This document shows, one piece after another, positions 7,150-15,481 of a stretch of 54,656 nucleotides of DNA (position 1 is the stretch's first letter; the number at the start of each line of letters is the position of its first letter). The DNA is taken from the NCBI GenBank assembly GCA_021736785.1, contig JAIPFF010000036.1, positions 1 to 54,656 on the forward strand. Reading direction: 5' to 3'. Under the pieces are notes generated by a model. The model made no database searches and had not been told where the DNA came from. It worked only from the letters and a program-made list of their open reading frames with translations. The DNA comes from Thiohalocapsa sp. (lineage in GTDB: Bacteria > Pseudomonadota > Gammaproteobacteria > Chromatiales > Chromatiaceae). Made by a program: the position numbers and the translations under genes.

Positions 7150-7249
7150 CACCGACGTCATCAGCGAAGCCCGTAAGGGCGACAAGGCCAATCCCGGCGT
7201 CCGCGCCTTCTTCCGGGACCAAATACCTACTGCAGTAGGTACGAAATGA
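7136..7249 (+). pseudogene. truncated FitB-like PIN toxin
   Basis: A GTG at 7136 overlapping the antitoxin stop begins VYLIDTDVISEARKGDKANP, then GVRAFFRDQ, the N terminus of a FitB/StbB PIN toxin (LxDTNVISExRKGxxANPxVxxFF). Similarity ends after about 29 residues where the sequence runs into a palindrome (7224-7241) and stops at 7247-7249. The full-length toxin is about 140 aa and three of its four acidic residues are lost. The break point coincides with the start of another antitoxin locus. Confidence 0.75.
7224..7241. promoter_or_regulatory. 18-bp perfect palindrome, likely antitoxin operator
   Basis: TACCTACTGCAGTAGGTA is a perfect palindrome ending 4 bases before the ATG of the ribbon-helix-helix protein at 7246. 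It lies in the tail of the broken FitB-like frame, so it arrived with the downstream antitoxin. Operator function is inferred from symmetry and position; it also leaves little room for a Shine-Dalgarno, so binding could block ribosome access as well as transcription. Confidence 0.55.
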
Positions 7250-7488
7250 CCGAGCTCACCCTCGATCTGCCAGAGGAAACACTCCGACGGCTGGAGGTCG
7301 TCGCCCGCGCCCAGGGTACTAGCGTTGCCCGGCTCTTTGAGGAAATGTCCAGCGTTATACTGGCCGACGCTGAGACCCGATTCCAGTTGCGTGCTCAGCG
7401 TGGAGTCGGGCAGGAGGCTCGTGGTCTGGCTTTGCTGGGAAACGCCGCGAGTCGGGCTCCAAGCGCCGATCCTCCGGCAGAAGTCTGA
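7246..7488 (+). CDS. orphan ribbon-helix-helix antitoxin-like protein
   Basis: An 80-aa protein, MTELTLDLPEETLRRLEVVA, then RAQGTSVARLFEEMSSVILA, has the short beta strand and two helices of a ribbon-helix-helix repressor of the VapB/CopG kind. The C-terminal half (RAQRGVGQEARGLALLGN) is the expected toxin-binding region. No toxin follows; instead the sequence enters a truncated IS1634-type transposase within 30 bases, suggesting the toxin gene was removed by that insertion or a later deletion. Confidence 0.6.
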   Translation: MTELTLDLPEETLRRLEVVARAQGTSVARLFEEMSSVILADAETRFQLRAQRGVGQEARGLALLGNAASRAPSADPPAEV

Positions 7489-7512
7489 CGCCGTCGCTGG
7501 GGTTGCGGGGAG

Positions 7513-8085
7513 ATGCACGACGGCGGGCGTTCCCACGGACGCAAGCTCTCGGACGCCGGCGTCACCGCGCGCTTCTACCGGGCCGTCGGCGACGCCCGTC
7601 TCGCGCACATCATCAAGGTCGATCTGACCTCGGAGGTGTTCTTCTACCACATCGACGAGGCGGCGCTTGCACGCGCGCGCCTGCTCGACGGCAAGCTGGT
7701 GCTGATCACCAATATGCCCGATCACACCCCGCAGGCGATTGTCGAGCGCTACAAGGCGCTGGCCGATATCGAGCGCGGCTTTCGGGTGCTCAAATCCGAG
7801 ATCGAGATCGCCCCGGTCTACCACCGCAAGCCCGAGCGCATCCGCGCCCATGCGCTGATCTGCTTCCTGGCGCTTTTGCTCTACCGCGTACTGCGCATGC
7901 GCTTGCAGGCCGCCAACAGCCCCTACAGTCCCGAGCGCGCGCTCGAGCTCGCACGTCGCATCCAGTTCCACCGGATCACCCTGCATCACAACCAGACCGC
8001 CAGCGGGCTGTCCACGCTGACCCCGGAGCAACTCGATCTGTTCGACGCCATCAACCTGCCCAAACCCTCCACGGCACGCTTGTAG
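7513..8085 (+). pseudogene. IS1634-type (IS4 superfamily) transposase, C-terminal fragment
   Basis: The 190-codon frame contains the C-terminal catalytic part of an IS1634-group transposase: LITNMPDHTPQAIVERYKAL, ADIERGFRVLKSEIEIAPVY, HRKPERIRAHALICFLALLL. The E of the ADIERGFRVLKS segment belongs to the DDE triad. The first two-thirds of the protein, including both catalytic Asp residues, are missing; the first 40 residues after the ATG at 7513 read as the incoming edge of the fragment. It is a dead insertion remnant that borders the orphan antitoxin. Confidence 0.75.
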
Positions 8086-8092
8086 TGCCAAT

Positions 8093-8119
8093 TTGAAAAA
8101 CCGGTTCCCGGTTTTTCAA
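8093..8119 (+). terminator. hairpin after the transposase remnant
   Basis: TTGAAAAACCGG (8093-8104) and CCGGTTTTTCAA (8108-8119) are perfect 12-bp inverted arms with a 3-base loop, 8 bases after the transposase stop. The 3' arm contains a run of five T. It could act as a terminator in both directions, or be part of the element's end. It also separates the plus-strand block from the minus-strand genes that follow. Confidence 0.5.
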
Positions 8120-8154
8120 TCATTTACGTCCATAAGTGTCGAACTCGGGTGACC

Positions 8155-8594
8155 TCAGCCTGGTAGCGCCTCCAGCGCCTCATTGAGCTGATGCCAGGCG
8201 CGGTGGTACTTGGCCACTCGCGCCAGATCCTTATCGCGCAGGCTCTGCAGGCGCAGCACATCGATATTGTCGGCCACATCCGCGCGCTTGACTCTCGCCG
8301 CGAGCGGGTTCTCGAGCACCCGCGCGATGAAGGCCGGGTAGTCCTCGCCGTCGCGTTTGCTCAGACAATCCACCGCTTCGGCGATCGACGCCGGAATGCC
8401 GGCCTCGATCAAGCCGTCGACATCGTAGTCGGTGTCTTCGATCACATCGTGCAGCAGGGCAACAGCTCGTTCGTCGTCGGTCTGCATCGCGGCCATAACC
8501 CGCAGCGGGTGCAGGATGTAGGGGCGACCAGCCCTGTCGGTTTGGCCCGCGTGGCTCGAGGTGCGATCTTCAGGGCGGTGTCGAGTAGGTGCAT
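8155..8594 (-). pseudogene. HD-domain phosphohydrolase (SpoT-like N-terminal type) with frameshift
   Basis: An ATG at 8594 begins MHLLDTALKIA, as in small HD-domain guanosine-polyphosphate hydrolase-like proteins. About 10 codons in, the good translation moves to another frame (AHAGQTDRAGRPYILHPLRV) and continues with ERAVALLHDVIEDTDYD, carrying the HD motif (HDVIED), then DNIDVLRLQS. A single-base loss near 8555-8565 explains it. The downstream 113-codon frame alone (from ATG 8496) lacks the first metal-ligand His region (LHP), so a functional product is unlikely unless the shift is a sequencing error. The intact protein would be about 147 aa. Confidence 0.7.
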
Positions 8595-8692
8595 TGTTCT
8601 ATCGTGGCTCGGTGCAGATTCAGTCGGCGAGAGCGATAAGCCGTATCGCAAGAAAAGTCGTCGCGTATTGCTGTCAAAGCAGGCCCGGTCCT

Positions 8693-10015
8693 TTATGTTC
8701 TCGGGTGTGCAAGTAATCGACGTGTCGGAAAAAAACGCGCTTTTTTGCCGATCTTCTGCTTTTCCAGCAATCCTCGTTGCTCAAGGTCAAGCAGGTCGCT
8801 GCGCGCCGTCGCGTAAGCCACCCTGTGGCTGACCTTATGGGAACTCACGGTATACTCGGCATTCGGATTGCGCAGGGCGTGACTCAGCAGGGCAAGCTGT
8901 CGGTAGTTGAATACTCCCATGTCCTGTAGTGCGCGCTCGGCGGCTCGAATTTCAGCGGCTTTCTTCGCCAGATACTGCTCCAGAGCCTTCAATGCCCGGC
9001 GGATAACGCTTAGCTGGAACACGACGAAGTAGGTCGCGTCGTTGTCGTCCGTCTCGGTGTAGAGATAGCTGCGCCCGTACTGCGCCGATGCCCGCTTCAA
9101 GATCGTGGAGATGGAGAGGAATTCGAACAGCCAGTAGCCATTGCGCAGCATGGACCAATAGAAGAGTGCTCTGGCTGTTCGCCCGTTTCCGTCGACGAAC
9201 GGGTGGTCATACGCGAGCCATAGGTGCAGCACGATCGCTCGGATCACCGGATGCAGGAATTCTTGCGTCGTCTTTTGGTTTGCGAAGTCGCACATGGCCT
9301 GCAGCCGATCGGGTAGAGCCTCCGCGGAGGGCGGGCGATGCAGGATTTCGCCGGTCGTGTTCGAGGCGACATGGATCCGCTCGTCGCCCGGTGCCTGTAG
9401 CCGGCCGGTCTCTGCCTCGGGGAGCGTACCTTTCGTCATTACCCGATGAATGCTCAACACCATCTCGGGCGTTAGCGGATCGTGCCTGCGCGCCCGTATC
9501 AACTCCATACCTTGCAGGTTGTTGAAGATCATGCGCTCGTCTTTGTTGGCAGGTTCGCGCTCGGACCGGAACATCTCCATCGCCTGCCGGCGCGTCGTTG
9601 CCGCTCCTTCGAGTTGACTCGATGTAATCGCTTCTTCAACGAGCGAGCGGAACAGGAACCGCTCTCTCGTGTCCGGCGCCGTGACTTCTTCGGGCAGTGC
9701 GATACGTCCGGCGCCACGGCTGTCGATCTCGTGAAGGGCTTCCTGCACCTGCGGGATCACGGCCACCCGGAACGGCGTACCGCGGCAATCCCGAAGCGGC
9801 AGATCCGTTCGCAAGGCGGCGCGCGCCAACTTGATGCCGAGCCACCATTGCTCAAGGGTCAGCGGCGTGGGCGGTTCGCGGTGACGAAGTTGGTCCCAAT
9901 GGAGGTATTTCCCGTTCACCGTGGGCTTAGGCCCCGCCGACATCAGCATCCCAAGAGCGCCGATGTTTTCGGACATCAGGTGAGCGAAGGGCCGTGGGAC
10001 GGACGGTTTCTTCAT
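8693..10015 (-). CDS. Fic-domain protein (predicted AMP-transferase) with winged-helix C terminus
   Basis: A 440-aa protein. The Fic core carries [17 protein letters not shown] (His at about residue 271), the complete HPFxDGNGRxxR active site that transfers AMP from ATP to a hydroxyl side chain of a target protein. An inhibitory-helix motif, SSQLEG (about 132-137), lies N-terminal to the core, marking a class II, self-restrained Fic protein. The N-terminal 100 residues resemble the Fic_N region. The last 80 residues ([12 protein letters not shown] ... [20 protein letters not shown]) look like a winged helix. I use ATG 10015; a TTG eleven codons upstream is possible. AT-rich inverted repeats upstream may be an operator. 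Confidence 0.88.
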   Translation of the reverse strand: MKKPSVPRPFAHLMSENIGALGMLMSAGPKPTVNGKYLHWDQLRHREPPTPLTLEQWWLGIKLARAALRTDLPLRDCRGTPFRVAVIPQVQEALHEIDSRGAGRIALPEEVTAPDTRERFLFRSLVEEAITSSQLEGAATTRRQAMEMFRSEREPANKDERMIFNNLQGMELIRARRHDPLTPEMVLSIHRVMTKGTLPEAETGRLQAPGDERIHVASNTTGEILHRPPSAEALPDRLQAMCDFANQKTTQEFLHPVIRAIVLHLWLAYDHPFVDGNGRTARALFYWSMLRNGYWLFEFLSISTILKRASAQYGRSYLYTETDDNDATYFVVFQLSVIRRALKALEQYLAKKAAEIRAAERALQDMGVFNYRQLALLSHALRNPNAEYTVSSHKVSHRVAYATARSDLLDLEQRGLLEKQKIGKKARFFPTRRLLAHPRT

Positions 10016-10060
10016 CTTTGCTATCAGTTTTTTGAGATTTGATACCAAAGATAGCAGTGC

Positions 10061-10074
10061 GATACAAATGTATC
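10061..10074. promoter_or_regulatory. inverted repeat upstream of the Fic gene
   Basis: GATACA-AA-TGTATC (10061-10074) lies 46 bases upstream of the Fic start on the minus strand, in a conspicuously AT-rich 70-bp patch with repeated GATAx words. It is a plausible binding site for the winged-helix tail of the Fic protein or another repressor. This is inference from symmetry and base composition. Confidence 0.35.
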
Positions 10075-10145
10075 AATTTTTCGAGAATTGATAGATAGCG
10101 CGTGTCCGCGCCGTCGCCGCTTCCCCTGACTCAAGCCGGTGGCCC

Positions 10146-13052
10146 TCACCCGTCGCCGCCCCAGACCGCGCGTAGCCGCGCCAGCGTTCGCATGTCCTCG
10201 GTCGCCTCGAAGTCCGGATAGTCAGGATTGGCGGCTTTGAGCACGTGTCGCCCGTCCGGGCGCTTGGTCACCAGGCGCAGGACGTATTGGTCGTCGCCGG
10301 CGGCGTCTTGCCGCTCGATCGCCACCACGCTGCCGGTGATCGCGCCGGCCTTGTTCGGGTCGATCCATTCGAGCAGCAGGTAGTCTCCGTCGCGCACCGG
10401 ATGCTTGCCTCCGTTCATGGAGTTGCCGGTGGCACGCGCGACGAAGTGGCGTTGCGGATCGACCGCGCCGTGGCCGGGCGGGACGCGATAGGTGGTTTCC
10501 GAGTCGATGCTGCCGGTGCGAAAGTGGCCGCAGGCGATGCGGAGGTTCGGGAAATAGGGGACGTCGGTCCCGTCGGGCTCCTCGGCCGGCGGCGGGTCCG
10601 GAAAAGGCAGAATCGTTGCGGATGGTCCTTTCTGCGCCGCGGCTTCGCTCGGCTCGGGTTTGGGCAGCCGCGGCTCGTAGGCAGCAAGCCGATAGTCGAC
10701 AAGCTCTCGGATCATGGCGTGGAAGGCTTCCTGCTCTTCGTCCGTGATCGAGAAGGTCGGCTCGAATCGGTCCTGGCTGATCCTGAACCACCGCTTTGCG
10801 TCCTGTTTGCGGTTGCCGCCAATCAACGCGTTGATCGGGTTGCCTGCCCAGTACCTTTTCCATTTGCCTGCGTCGATCTCGTCGATTCGGCGGAGGTCCT
10901 CGCGAATGTCGACAATGAACCGGCGCCGACGGCGGAAGACCGCCAGCGCCTGTTCGGCTAAGGCGTCGACCGTCGGCGGCTTGCGAAAGCCGTCCAAGTC
11001 GAGCATGGACTCCAGCAAGACGGCCTTGAAGCATTTCACCATGGTGCTTGTCTCGACATCCCGGAAAAACGCGGCGTGGCGGTCGAGGCAAGCCGCTTCT
11101 TCGGTACTCAGATCGTCTTGATCCGCGACCAGGGCCCACCATTGGTCATGCTCGCGACGGAGGGCCGCAAGGCTCGATCCGTCGCGGTAGAGCTCCGTCA
11201 GCGTCGGGCGCCGGCCCAGCGATTCGCGTAGGGCCTGATAGTCGGTCGCCGGTCCCGTACCCTGAAGTGCGACCAGGAAATCGATGATCGCGAGGTCGTA
11301 GTTCGCGAAGCACCCAGACGGCAGCTCGAGCAGCCCGTCGCGGGCCCGGCGGCCGAACTCCGCGAGCTGCCGATAGCTGCTGCCGACCTCGAACAGCGCC
11401 TGCGGCTTGTTCAGGAAACCGCGGTGGTTGCCGATAAAGTCGAGGACGACGAGCCGTTCCTTGTCGGGATGGCGTCGCAGTCCGCGGCCGAGCTGCTGCA
11501 GGAACAGCACCTTCGATTCGGTCGGGCGCAACATCATGACGGTGTCGATGGCCGGCAGGTCTACGCCTTCGTTGAAGAGATCCACGGAGAAGATCACCTG
11601 CAAATCACCCTGCGCCAGTTGCTCCAGGGCTGCGGTGCGCTCCAGCGCCGACCCCCGATAGACGGCCTCGGCGCGGATGCCGTCGCGGCGGAAGCGCTCG
11701 GCCATGAAGTCCGCGTGCCTGCGGGAGACGCAAAAGGCGAGGGTGCGCTGGCGGCCCTGTTCTCGCCAGTACCGCAGCGCGTGCCGGGCACGTGCCAGGG
11801 TGGCGAGCTTGTTCTCCAGCGCTTGCGGATCGAAGCGGCCGTTGCGCCAGGGGATCTCGCGGTAATCGACGGTCTCGTCGTAGATGCCGAAGTAGTGAAA
11901 CGGGCTGAGCAGGCCGAGCTCGATGCCGTCGAACAGGTGCCGGCTGTAGACGAGGTTGTCGTCGCAGAGGCTCAGGATGTCCGATTGGTCGGTCCGCTCC
12001 GGCGTGGCCGTCAGTCCAAGCAGGAAAGCGGGCCGCAGGTGCTGCAGCAGACGCCGGTAGGTGGGCGCCGCGGCATGGTGGAATTCGTCGACAACGACGT
12101 AATCGAAGTGGTCCGGCGCGAAGCGCTCCAAGTGCTGTGCCTGCCCCAGTGTCTGTATCGATGCGAACAGCAGGTCGCAGTCGATCTGCTTGCGGGTGCC
12201 GGTATAGCGCCCGACTCGGGCAGCCTCGTGCACCCGCAGGAAGCTCGCCTCCGCCTGCAGCAGGATCTCGTCGCGGTGCGCCACGAACAGCACCCGCTTG
12301 GCCTTCATGGCGCGGCTGTCGAAGGCGGCGAGATAGGTCTTGCCGAGTCCCGTCGCCATGACCACCAAACCGCGTTTGAATCCCGCGGCCCGGCTATCGG
12401 TAAGGGCGGCCAATGCCTCCTGCTGTACCTCGGAGGGCTGCGGGGGCGGTTCTTCCGGTTCATCGCAGCCGGCGCCGACCGGAAGCCGCTGCACCTGTTG
12501 CCGGCGCTGCTCGTATTGCTCGATCCAGTCGTGATCGAGGACGCGCACGCAGGGATGACGGAACAAGCGCTCGTAGTTGTCGCGAATCTCGGCGAAGCGC
12601 CGGCTGTCGGGGGCATTCGCGTCGTCTGAGCGGTCGACCCGCAGGTTCCATTCCAGACCGTCGGTCAGGGCCGTGCGGCTGAGGTTGCTGGAACCGACGA
12701 AGGCGGTGCCCCAGAGCGTTTCGCCGTTTTCACCGCGCACGCAAATGTACGCCTTGAGGTGAAAGCTCTGATTCTCCGTTTGAAAGACGCGGATGTCGGC
12801 ATCTCGCTCCGCTAACAGCATCAGGCGCCTCAACGCACTCGGGTCGGTGACGTCGAGATAGTCGCTGGTCAAGACCCGCAAGCGGGCGTCGCGTGTCTCG
12901 ACCGCGTCGATCAGCGTCCGGTAGATCAGGTCAAGGCCGCTGGCCTTGATGAAGGCGACCGCCAAGTCGATTTGGTTGGCCTGGCGTATCGCGCTCAGCA
13001 GTCTCGGCAAGAAGGGATCGGACGAACCGCCGGTGCTTAGGAATTGACCCAT
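10146..13052 (-). CDS. PLD nuclease-SF2 helicase-LexA/S24-like fusion protein
   Basis: A 968-aa multidomain protein. Residues 1-180 are a phospholipase D-like nuclease with one HxK motif (His98, Lys100 in SFHLKAY) and GSSNLS (120-125). Residues 205-560 are a DEAD/DEAH superfamily 2 helicase: Walker A MATGLGKT (232-239), DEFH box (322-325), TATPER (348-353), and QQLGRGLRR as motif VI. The middle (about 580-790) fits the DUF3427 region usual in these fusions. The C terminus (about 835-968) looks like a LexA/S24 fold with GNSMNGG (Ser878) and DGDYLLLEWIDP; the position aligned with the catalytic Lys appears to be Arg926, so self-cleavage is doubtful. Its start overlaps the end of the upstream methyltransferase gene by 16 bases. 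A role in defence or DNA repair is inferred. Confidence 0.85.
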   Translation of the reverse strand: MGQFLSTGGSSDPFLPRLLSAIRQANQIDLAVAFIKASGLDLIYRTLIDAVETRDARLRVLTSDYLDVTDPSALRRLMLLAERDADIRVFQTENQSFHLKAYICVRGENGETLWGTAFVGSSNLSRTALTDGLEWNLRVDRSDDANAPDSRRFAEIRDNYERLFRHPCVRVLDHDWIEQYEQRRQQVQRLPVGAGCDEPEEPPPQPSEVQQEALAALTDSRAAGFKRGLVVMATGLGKTYLAAFDSRAMKAKRVLFVAHRDEILLQAEASFLRVHEAARVGRYTGTRKQIDCDLLFASIQTLGQAQHLERFAPDHFDYVVVDEFHHAAAPTYRRLLQHLRPAFLLGLTATPERTDQSDILSLCDDNLVYSRHLFDGIELGLLSPFHYFGIYDETVDYREIPWRNGRFDPQALENKLATLARARHALRYWREQGRQRTLAFCVSRRHADFMAERFRRDGIRAEAVYRGSALERTAALEQLAQGDLQVIFSVDLFNEGVDLPAIDTVMMLRPTESKVLFLQQLGRGLRRHPDKERLVVLDFIGNHRGFLNKPQALFEVGSSYRQLAEFGRRARDGLLELPSGCFANYDLAIIDFLVALQGTGPATDYQALRESLGRRPTLTELYRDGSSLAALRREHDQWWALVADQDDLSTEEAACLDRHAAFFRDVETSTMVKCFKAVLLESMLDLDGFRKPPTVDALAEQALAVFRRRRRFIVDIREDLRRIDEIDAGKWKRYWAGNPINALIGGNRKQDAKRWFRISQDRFEPTFSITDEEQEAFHAMIRELVDYRLAAYEPRLPKPEPSEAAAQKGPSATILPFPDPPPAEEPDGTDVPYFPNLRIACGHFRTGSIDSETTYRVPPGHGAVDPQRHFVARATGNSMNGGKHPVRDGDYLLLEWIDPNKAGAITGSVVAIERQDAAGDDQYVLRLVTKRPDGRHVLKAANPDYPDFEATEDMRTLARLRAVWGGDG

Positions 13053-13648
13053 GCGGCCCCTGTTCTCTTCAGCAGCGTATTGAGCCAGCGCTCGGTCTCT
13101 CGGCCTGGGCGCAGGTCGCCGGTGGTCCAGGTCTCCAAGGGCTCGAGCTCGGGCACGTGCTCAAGCAGTGCCCCGAGGCCCGCCTCATCGAGATCGGTGA
13201 AGCGCCGGCCGCGGTGCTCACGCTCGCCGCGGCCGTATTTGAACGACGCATAGAGAACACCGTCGTTCTTCAGCGCCCGAGACAGGCGCCGCATCACATC
13301 TGGCAGTTCGGCGGCGGGCACGTGCAATAAGCTCGCGCACGCCCAAATCCCGTCGAACTGCCGCTCCCAAGCGATGTCGCGGAATTGCAGGCAATGCACC
13401 GTTTGGCCGAGATGGGCCTCTGCCAACGCGACCAAGCCGGGGCATGCATCGAATGCGGTGATTTGATGACCGAGCGCGGCAAAGGCCCGGGCGTCGCGGC
13501 CGGAGCCGCAGCCGGCGTCCAGGATGGCCGCGCGCTCCGGAAGTCGCGAAAGAAAGCGCCGGTGGAGCGAGCCCATGTCCACCGCGACCGTCTCGGCAAA
13601 GAAGGCCGCCGCATTCCGCTCGTAATAGTCCAGGTTCGGGTCCGGCAT
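13037..13648 (-). CDS. class I SAM-dependent methyltransferase (TehB-like)
   Basis: A 203-aa protein with the SAM-binding motif I ILDAGCGSGRDARAF (about residues 42-56), an acidic loop (ITAFDACPGLVALAEA) and motif FDGIWACASLLHVP. It belongs with small-molecule or protein methyltransferases of the TehB/UbiE superfamily; there is no DNA-methylase DPPY/NPPY motif. The start ATG at 13648 is supported by MPDPNLDYYERNAAAFFAET, a frequent N terminus in this family. Its last 16 bases overlap the start of the PLD-helicase gene, so the two are almost certainly co-translated; the substrate is unknown. Confidence 0.85.
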   Translation of the reverse strand: MPDPNLDYYERNAAAFFAETVAVDMGSLHRRFLSRLPERAAILDAGCGSGRDARAFAALGHQITAFDACPGLVALAEAHLGQTVHCLQFRDIAWERQFDGIWACASLLHVPAAELPDVMRRLSRALKNDGVLYASFKYGRGEREHRGRRFTDLDEAGLGALLEHVPELEPLETWTTGDLRPGRETERWLNTLLKRTGAAWVNS

Positions 13649-13857
13649 CGAAGAACCTCATTGGCGAACACGTTGCACGGCCATTCATCCGTCGACGGCG
13701 ACAAGTATTGCCTGGCGGCGCTTCGGATGCGCAGGGCTTGCTCGGCGCGGGCTGTCTGTTCCGGCAGTATGCCAGCCGCGGTTGCCTGTTCCGAAGCCCG
13801 CACCCGTTTCGGCATGTCGGCACTGCCGTTGGGAATGCGTGGGAGGCCGGTGCACCG

Positions 13858-14628
13858 TCAAGCGCGCCGAGCGTCGATGTTCAGGCGCACATAGTCGACC
13901 ATCGGCTCGCCGAGCCGGCGCATCACCTCGCGGAGAAAGGCTTGATGATCTCGGGGTTGCAGCTGTTCGAGGTGCGGGCGCAAGCAGACCGTGCGCAGGT
14001 AGGTCTCGAACGGCTCGCCCGGCGCGAGGGCGGTTGGCTCGGGCTGCAGCCAGCAGCGCACCGCGCCGAAGCCGGCCGCCTTGAGCCGTTGCTCGGTGTC
14101 GGCCGGCGTGGCGAAATGGGTCGGGTCGAGATCGACACCGGCGGCCTTCGCGGCGGCATGGACACGGGCGATATTCCCGGCTCCGCCGCATTGGGCGACC
14201 AACTGCCCGCCGGGGCGCAGCACGTCCGCAAGATGTGCAAACAGGGCTTCGTGGTCGTGAATCCAGTGGAAGGTCGCGGTGGAAAAGATGGCGTCCACGG
14301 GGCGCAGCGGTAGCGGTTTCGCAAGATCCGCGCGCACCATCGTCACCCGCTCCGCGAAGGGCGAAAGCCGGCCCTGAGCTTCCGTCACCATGGCGGCGGA
14401 ACGATCGAGCGCGATCACCCGGCCGCTAGGAAGCCGCCGGCAAAGGGCCTCGGTGACGCGCCCCGAGCCGCAGCCGGCATCGAGCACGCACTCGTTCCCG
14501 GCGAGCTGCAGCCGCTCGAGCACGGCCATCCCCCATCGCGTCATCGGATCGGCGATACGATCGTAGGTGGCCGCGTCCCAGTCCGACGGATGCGTGGATG
14601 CCGACAGGCTCGAATCCGTGTTGGTCAT
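13858..14628 (-). CDS. SAM-dependent methyltransferase (Tam/UbiE-like)
   Basis: A 256-aa protein with motif I CVLDAGCGSGRVTEALCRRL (about residues 48-67), motif II region VIALDRSAAMVTEA, motif DAIFSTATFHWIHDHEALF and LRPGGQLVAQCGG. The FHWI(H)D signature after motif II is characteristic of trans-aconitate methyltransferase-like enzymes acting on small carboxylic acids. It is preceded by a plain ATG at 14628 and ends 210 bases before the next minus-strand gene at 13648; that gap contains no gene I can support. It is probably transcribed separately from the PLD-helicase pair. Confidence 0.85.
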   Translation of the reverse strand: MTNTDSSLSASTHPSDWDAATYDRIADPMTRWGMAVLERLQLAGNECVLDAGCGSGRVTEALCRRLPSGRVIALDRSAAMVTEAQGRLSPFAERVTMVRADLAKPLPLRPVDAIFSTATFHWIHDHEALFAHLADVLRPGGQLVAQCGGAGNIARVHAAAKAAGVDLDPTHFATPADTEQRLKAAGFGAVRCWLQPEPTALAPGEPFETYLRTVCLRPHLEQLQPRDHQAFLREVMRRLGEPMVDYVRLNIDARRA

Positions 14629-14786
14629 CGTTGTCTCCCCGGGCTCCCGACACAGGCCGGACAGGTGTTGTTCGAGTCTTCGCCGGAGGCCGTCGGCAAG
14701 TCTTGGCAGCAGCGCGCGTCGGTCCAGTGCGCCTCGTCAGCGGGGGGGGCGCGTGGAAAACGCTCGGCATTCAGAGCGCTTCGGTT

Positions 14787-15425
14787 TTATACCTGCTTTC
14801 GCAAGGCAAGATAGAACAGCGGACCCAGCAGCGGCAGGTGCACGGCGCGCGCCGGCCAACCGCCGAGACGCAGCCCGCGTCGCCGTCGATCGATCGTCGC
14901 CGTGCGATGCAGCGCGACGGTCAAGACAAGGAGGTCGACACTCATCGCGGCAATAAAGGCAGAGCCCCGAAACTGTGCGGCGAACGCGGCCGGGTCGCCG
15001 GCTATCAGCGCGAGTCCGATCAGCCCCGCGGCGACGATCAGCAGCACCGCGCCGGCGAGCCGCGAGCCGACCGCGCGCACGAAGCCGCCGGGGGTCGCAT
15101 CCAACGGCGCATGGGTATTCCGCATTACCAGGTACGGCAGCAGGATGAAGCCGCCGAGGACGAAGCTGCCGAGCGCGAACGGCCAGGGGCTCGGCCTACC
15201 GGTGTCGAAGAGCAAAAGGGCCAGGAAGGCCACCGGCAAGACCCCGAGCAGATTGAACACGGCGATGGCGATCGGGTCGACGGATTGCACGCGCGCCAGG
15301 GCCAAGTCGCGGATCTGCCCGAGCAGGTCAGGCGGGGGTGGCGGCGCGAACAGCAGCGCGTAGGCCAGCAGCATCAGCCACAGCAAGGCGAACAGCAAGC
15401 GGTCGAGCAGGTGGTCGGTTTGCAC
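14787..15425 (-). CDS. integral membrane protein of unknown function
   Basis: A 212-aa protein with about five hydrophobic segments: LLFALLWLMLLAYALLFA near the N terminus, IAIAVFNLLGVLPVAFLALL, FALGSFVLGGFILLPYLV, LAGAVLLIVAAGLIGLALI, and AAMSVDLLVLTVAL, then a basic tail. The start is a GTG (15425); an internal ATG 16 codons later would still keep most of the first segment. I do not recognise the family. It is 56 bases downstream of the aldo/keto reductase gene on the same strand and could be co-transcribed with it. Confidence 0.6.
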   Translation of the reverse strand: MQTDHLLDRLLFALLWLMLLAYALLFAPPPPPDLLGQIRDLALARVQSVDPIAIAVFNLLGVLPVAFLALLLFDTGRPSPWPFALGSFVLGGFILLPYLVMRNTHAPLDATPGGFVRAVGSRLAGAVLLIVAAGLIGLALIAGDPAAFAAQFRGSAFIAAMSVDLLVLTVALHRTATIDRRRRGLRLGGWPARAVHLPLLGPLFYLALRKQV

Positions 15426-15481
15426 GATGCGAATCGGGCGCCGGGTTCGTCGATCGATGGCCGGATGCGGTCGACAGTGCG

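Noticed and set aside
7136-7488. Intact FitAB-type toxin-antitoxin system
   Set aside because: The PIN toxin frame ends after 37 codons and lacks three of its acidic residues, so only the antitoxins remain.
6541-8091. 516-codon minus-strand frame across antitoxins and a transposase fragment
   Set aside because: It crosses several unrelated plus-strand coding segments and has no motif of its own; long only because of high GC content.
13650-13857. Small minus-strand frame starting at 13815 between the two methyltransferases
   Set aside because: It overlaps the start of the TehB-like gene, has no conserved look and no ribosome site; treated as non-coding.
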